The notes under the pieces are model-generated. The model saw only the letters and a list, made by a program, of their open reading frames with translations, was not told the DNA's origin and made no database searches. A DNA stretch of 26,627 nt. Source: Bacteroidales bacterium UBA5266. GTDB taxonomy: Bacteria; Bacteroidota; Bacteroidia; Bacteroidales; WCHB1-69. Made by a program: the position numbers and the translations under genes. Each line of letters starts with the position of its first letter. Position 1 is the stretch's first letter. Below are positions 25,258 to 26,627 of this stretch, piece by piece. The DNA lies in NCBI GenBank assembly GCA_002411545.1, contig DHTG01000106.1, positions 1 through 26,627 of the forward strand, given 5' to 3'.

Positions 25258-25914
25258 ATGAGAAAAAGTGTTGTAGTATTGACATCAATTATTTTAATCT
25301 TTGCATCATCGGCATGCAAAAAAGAAGTAAAACTATCTTTTACAGGAGATATCATGCTTGATTTAGGGAGTAGCGATCAAGATGTTTTAAAATATGTAAG
25401 TGCATCCGACGGGTCAAGTGTAAGCGTATCGGGAATTAATTTTGATCTTGTTGGAGAACAGAAAGCCACTTTTAAAACAGGAGAAGTAAGTGAAACAAAA
25501 TCCGTTAAAATCAAAGCGGATAAACTTGCCGGCCTTTATGAAATCTCTGTTTATCAACTTTACGGAAATGAAGAAATTGAACTAACATCGGGACAGGGAT
25601 GGTTTATAACACTTGCTAAGGGCAACCAATATAATCAAATTCATATTCCGGATAGTATAGATAATGGATTGAGAATATTTAAAAATCCAGGAAAATTGGT
25701 CGTAAATTTCAATGGTAAAGATAGTGCTTATATTCCGAGTTATACAGGTGCGTTTCTGTTTACACTTGAAAAAGATGCTGTTTATTCGTTTTCAAATATA
25801 ACCTATGGGGCCATAGCGAACAATCAATATGCTATTACAGAATTTCTTTTGAAGGAATCTGCTTCTGGTTATGATCATTATTTTAGGGTAGAATTGGAGA
25901 AAAGGGAAAATTAA
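25258..25914 (+). CDS. Lipoprotein of unknown function (218 aa)
   Basis: A signal peptide with lipobox ASSAC (Cys20) precedes about 195 residues that are strand-rich and lack Cys. The region 25-120 alternates hydrophobic strands with Ser/Gly/Lys turns and could be an Ig-like beta-sandwich. The rest holds a further strand set, including PGKLVVNFNGKDSAYIPSYTG. No family is recognised. It is in an operon with the propeller-thioredoxin gene 12 nt upstream. After the TAA the same frame stays open for a further 36 codons, to 26024, which may be chance. Confidence 0.85.
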   Translation: MRKSVVVLTSIILIFASSACKKEVKLSFTGDIMLDLGSSDQDVLKYVSASDGSSVSVSGINFDLVGEQKATFKTGEVSETKSVKIKADKLAGLYEISVYQLYGNEEIELTSGQGWFITLAKGNQYNQIHIPDSIDNGLRIFKNPGKLVVNFNGKDSAYIPSYTGAFLFTLEKDAVYSFSNITYGAIANNQYAITEFLLKESASGYDHYFRVELEKREN

Positions 25915-26259
25915 AAAAATTATCATTTCGATTTAAGCAAAGAGTCTATTAAACTAAATGAAAGCATTCCGTCGGGAATATTGAGTTCGGTAAAACAAAG
26001 GATAAAGAAGAAAAGCGGCATGCCGTAGGTATGCTATACATAAAAAAATTACATAATTTTCAGCATTAACAAAACAACTAATCCTTAGCAAAGCTTCTAA
26101 GGCATTTCTGTCCTTGATAGATGTTATTCGTAATTTTAATTGTCTTGCAACAATTCCCCTTCAAATTTCTACGGATTAGATAATAAAATATATTTTCCTG
26201 AAAACAAGCAAAATAACAAATAATTCTATAAAAATGCTTTAGGTAATAATAATTCATAT
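25915..26259. other. Gene-free stretch before the second leader copy
   Basis: No supported gene. It holds three small hairpins: ATTCC/GGAAT (25966-25979), GCATGCC/GGTATGC with a GTA loop (26018-26034, REP-like), and CCTTAG/CTAAGG (26083-26102). None is followed by a T-run, so none is called a terminator. At about 26170-26210 it shares the ATTA-rich lead-in and CCTGAAAACAAGC block found upstream of copy 1. Confidence 0.6.
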
Positions 26260-26372
26260 ATTTCCTCTATAAATTTTTGAAATATTTTTATCCTTCTGTG
26301 TGTAATTAGTCAATTTTATGTACATTTGCATCGTAAAATAAGAAAAAGAAAAAAGATGGCAAGCATTTGGAA
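26260..26372 (+). repeat. Promoter/leader direct repeat, copy 2
   Basis: This matches 22602-22715 from ATTTCCTCTATAAATTTT through the ATG and MASIW codons. Conservation is highest across the -7 box and the untranslated leader. It is about 3.66 kb from copy 1 in the same orientation. Confidence 0.9.
26321..26328 (+). promoter_or_regulatory. -7 box in leader copy 2
   Basis: TACATTTG, identical to copy 1, with the same CTGTGTGTA about 20 nt upstream. It is expected to drive the minigene at 26356 and the open frame at 26375. Confidence 0.6.
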
Positions 26373-26385
26373 AGATGAAGGATAA
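26356..26385 (+). other. Nine-codon minigene from the shared ATG (remnant start or leader peptide)
   Basis: The ATG that starts the 67-residue protein in copy 1 here reads MASIWKDEG and then stops at 26383-26385. It overlaps the next open frame by 11 nt. It is either a displaced ancestral start or a small upstream peptide coupled to the following gene. Confidence 0.4.
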
Positions 26386-26627
26386 TAATTATATAAATAC
26401 GGTATTTCTTTTAATCCCTGCTTGTTTTTATGTTGTTGGGATTATATTATTCTTTATTTTAAAGAAAAAACATTTAGATTTATTTAAACATTTACCTTTA
26501 AAAGAATTAAGAAAAATTCACAAAATAGATAAATATACATTTTGGGTGGTATTTGTAATTTATGGTATTCTAAGCTTTACATCGCTGTATTTTCATCCTA
26601 TACATATAAATTTCTTTGATATTTCAT
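26375..26627 (+). CDS. Small membrane protein, related to the 67-aa gene (3' partial)
   Basis: The frame starts MKDNNYINTVFLLIPACFYV and runs off the window after 84 codons. Two hydrophobic helices are seen (about residues 9-28 and 56-75), separated by a Lys-rich, amphipathic stretch. The first helix and the codons leading into it (Tyr, then Thr-Val) align with the 67-aa gene at 22699. The frame relative to the repeated leader differs by a net 10 nt. No family is recognised. Confidence 0.65.
   Translation, partial: MKDNNYINTVFLLIPACFYVVGIILFFILKKKHLDLFKHLPLKELRKIHKIDKYTFWVVFVIYGILSFTSLYFHPIHINFFDIS

Overview
The window looks like a chromosomal segment of an AT-rich member of the Bacteroidota, probably Bacteroidales-like. 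The evidence is a giant surface protein ending in a type IX secretion (T9SS) type A sorting domain, a MurF-alanine racemase fusion typical of this phylum, a MutL whose endonuclease motifs are degenerate, Bacteroidota-style -7 boxes (TAnnTTTG), and several lipoproteins with short Bacteroidota-type lipoboxes. No rRNA, tRNA, IS element or CRISPR array was found.

Region 1 (1-13380, + strand) is one open reading frame with no start inside the window. It encodes at least 4459 residues: seven tandem modules of about 555-580 residues (the first cut by the window edge), each a right-handed parallel beta-helix followed by an Ig/CARDB-like linker. A jelly-roll domain, more Ig-like domains and a C-terminal sorting domain follow. 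Modules 4-5 and 6-7 are a duplicated two-module block. A rho-independent terminator follows the stop codon. A gene-free stretch (13381-13880) then holds five tandem 21-bp units, each centred on a dyad.

Region 2 (13881-22320, - strand) is housekeeping DNA in two compact operons. The first is a small membrane protein, then mutL, then an HD-domain phosphohydrolase. The second is pdxA, then murF-alr, then cstA. Spacings are 2-5 nt or a 4-nt overlap, and a TAnnTTTG box precedes each operon. PdxA feeds synthesis of PLP, the cofactor of the alanine racemase half of the next gene.

Region 3 (22321-26627, + strand) is an accessory locus of envelope proteins. A promoter/leader of about 113 bp occurs twice (22602-22715 and 26260-26372). 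Each copy precedes a small membrane protein, and the two proteins appear related, but their reading frames relative to the shared leader ATG differ. Between them lie a small Cys-x6-Cys-x6-Cys lipoprotein, a strong terminator, a lipoprotein joining a beta-propeller-like region to a thioredoxin-like CGNC domain, and a third lipoprotein. This locus and the giant modular protein are the least ordinary parts of the window. No function can be assigned to the locus from sequence alone.
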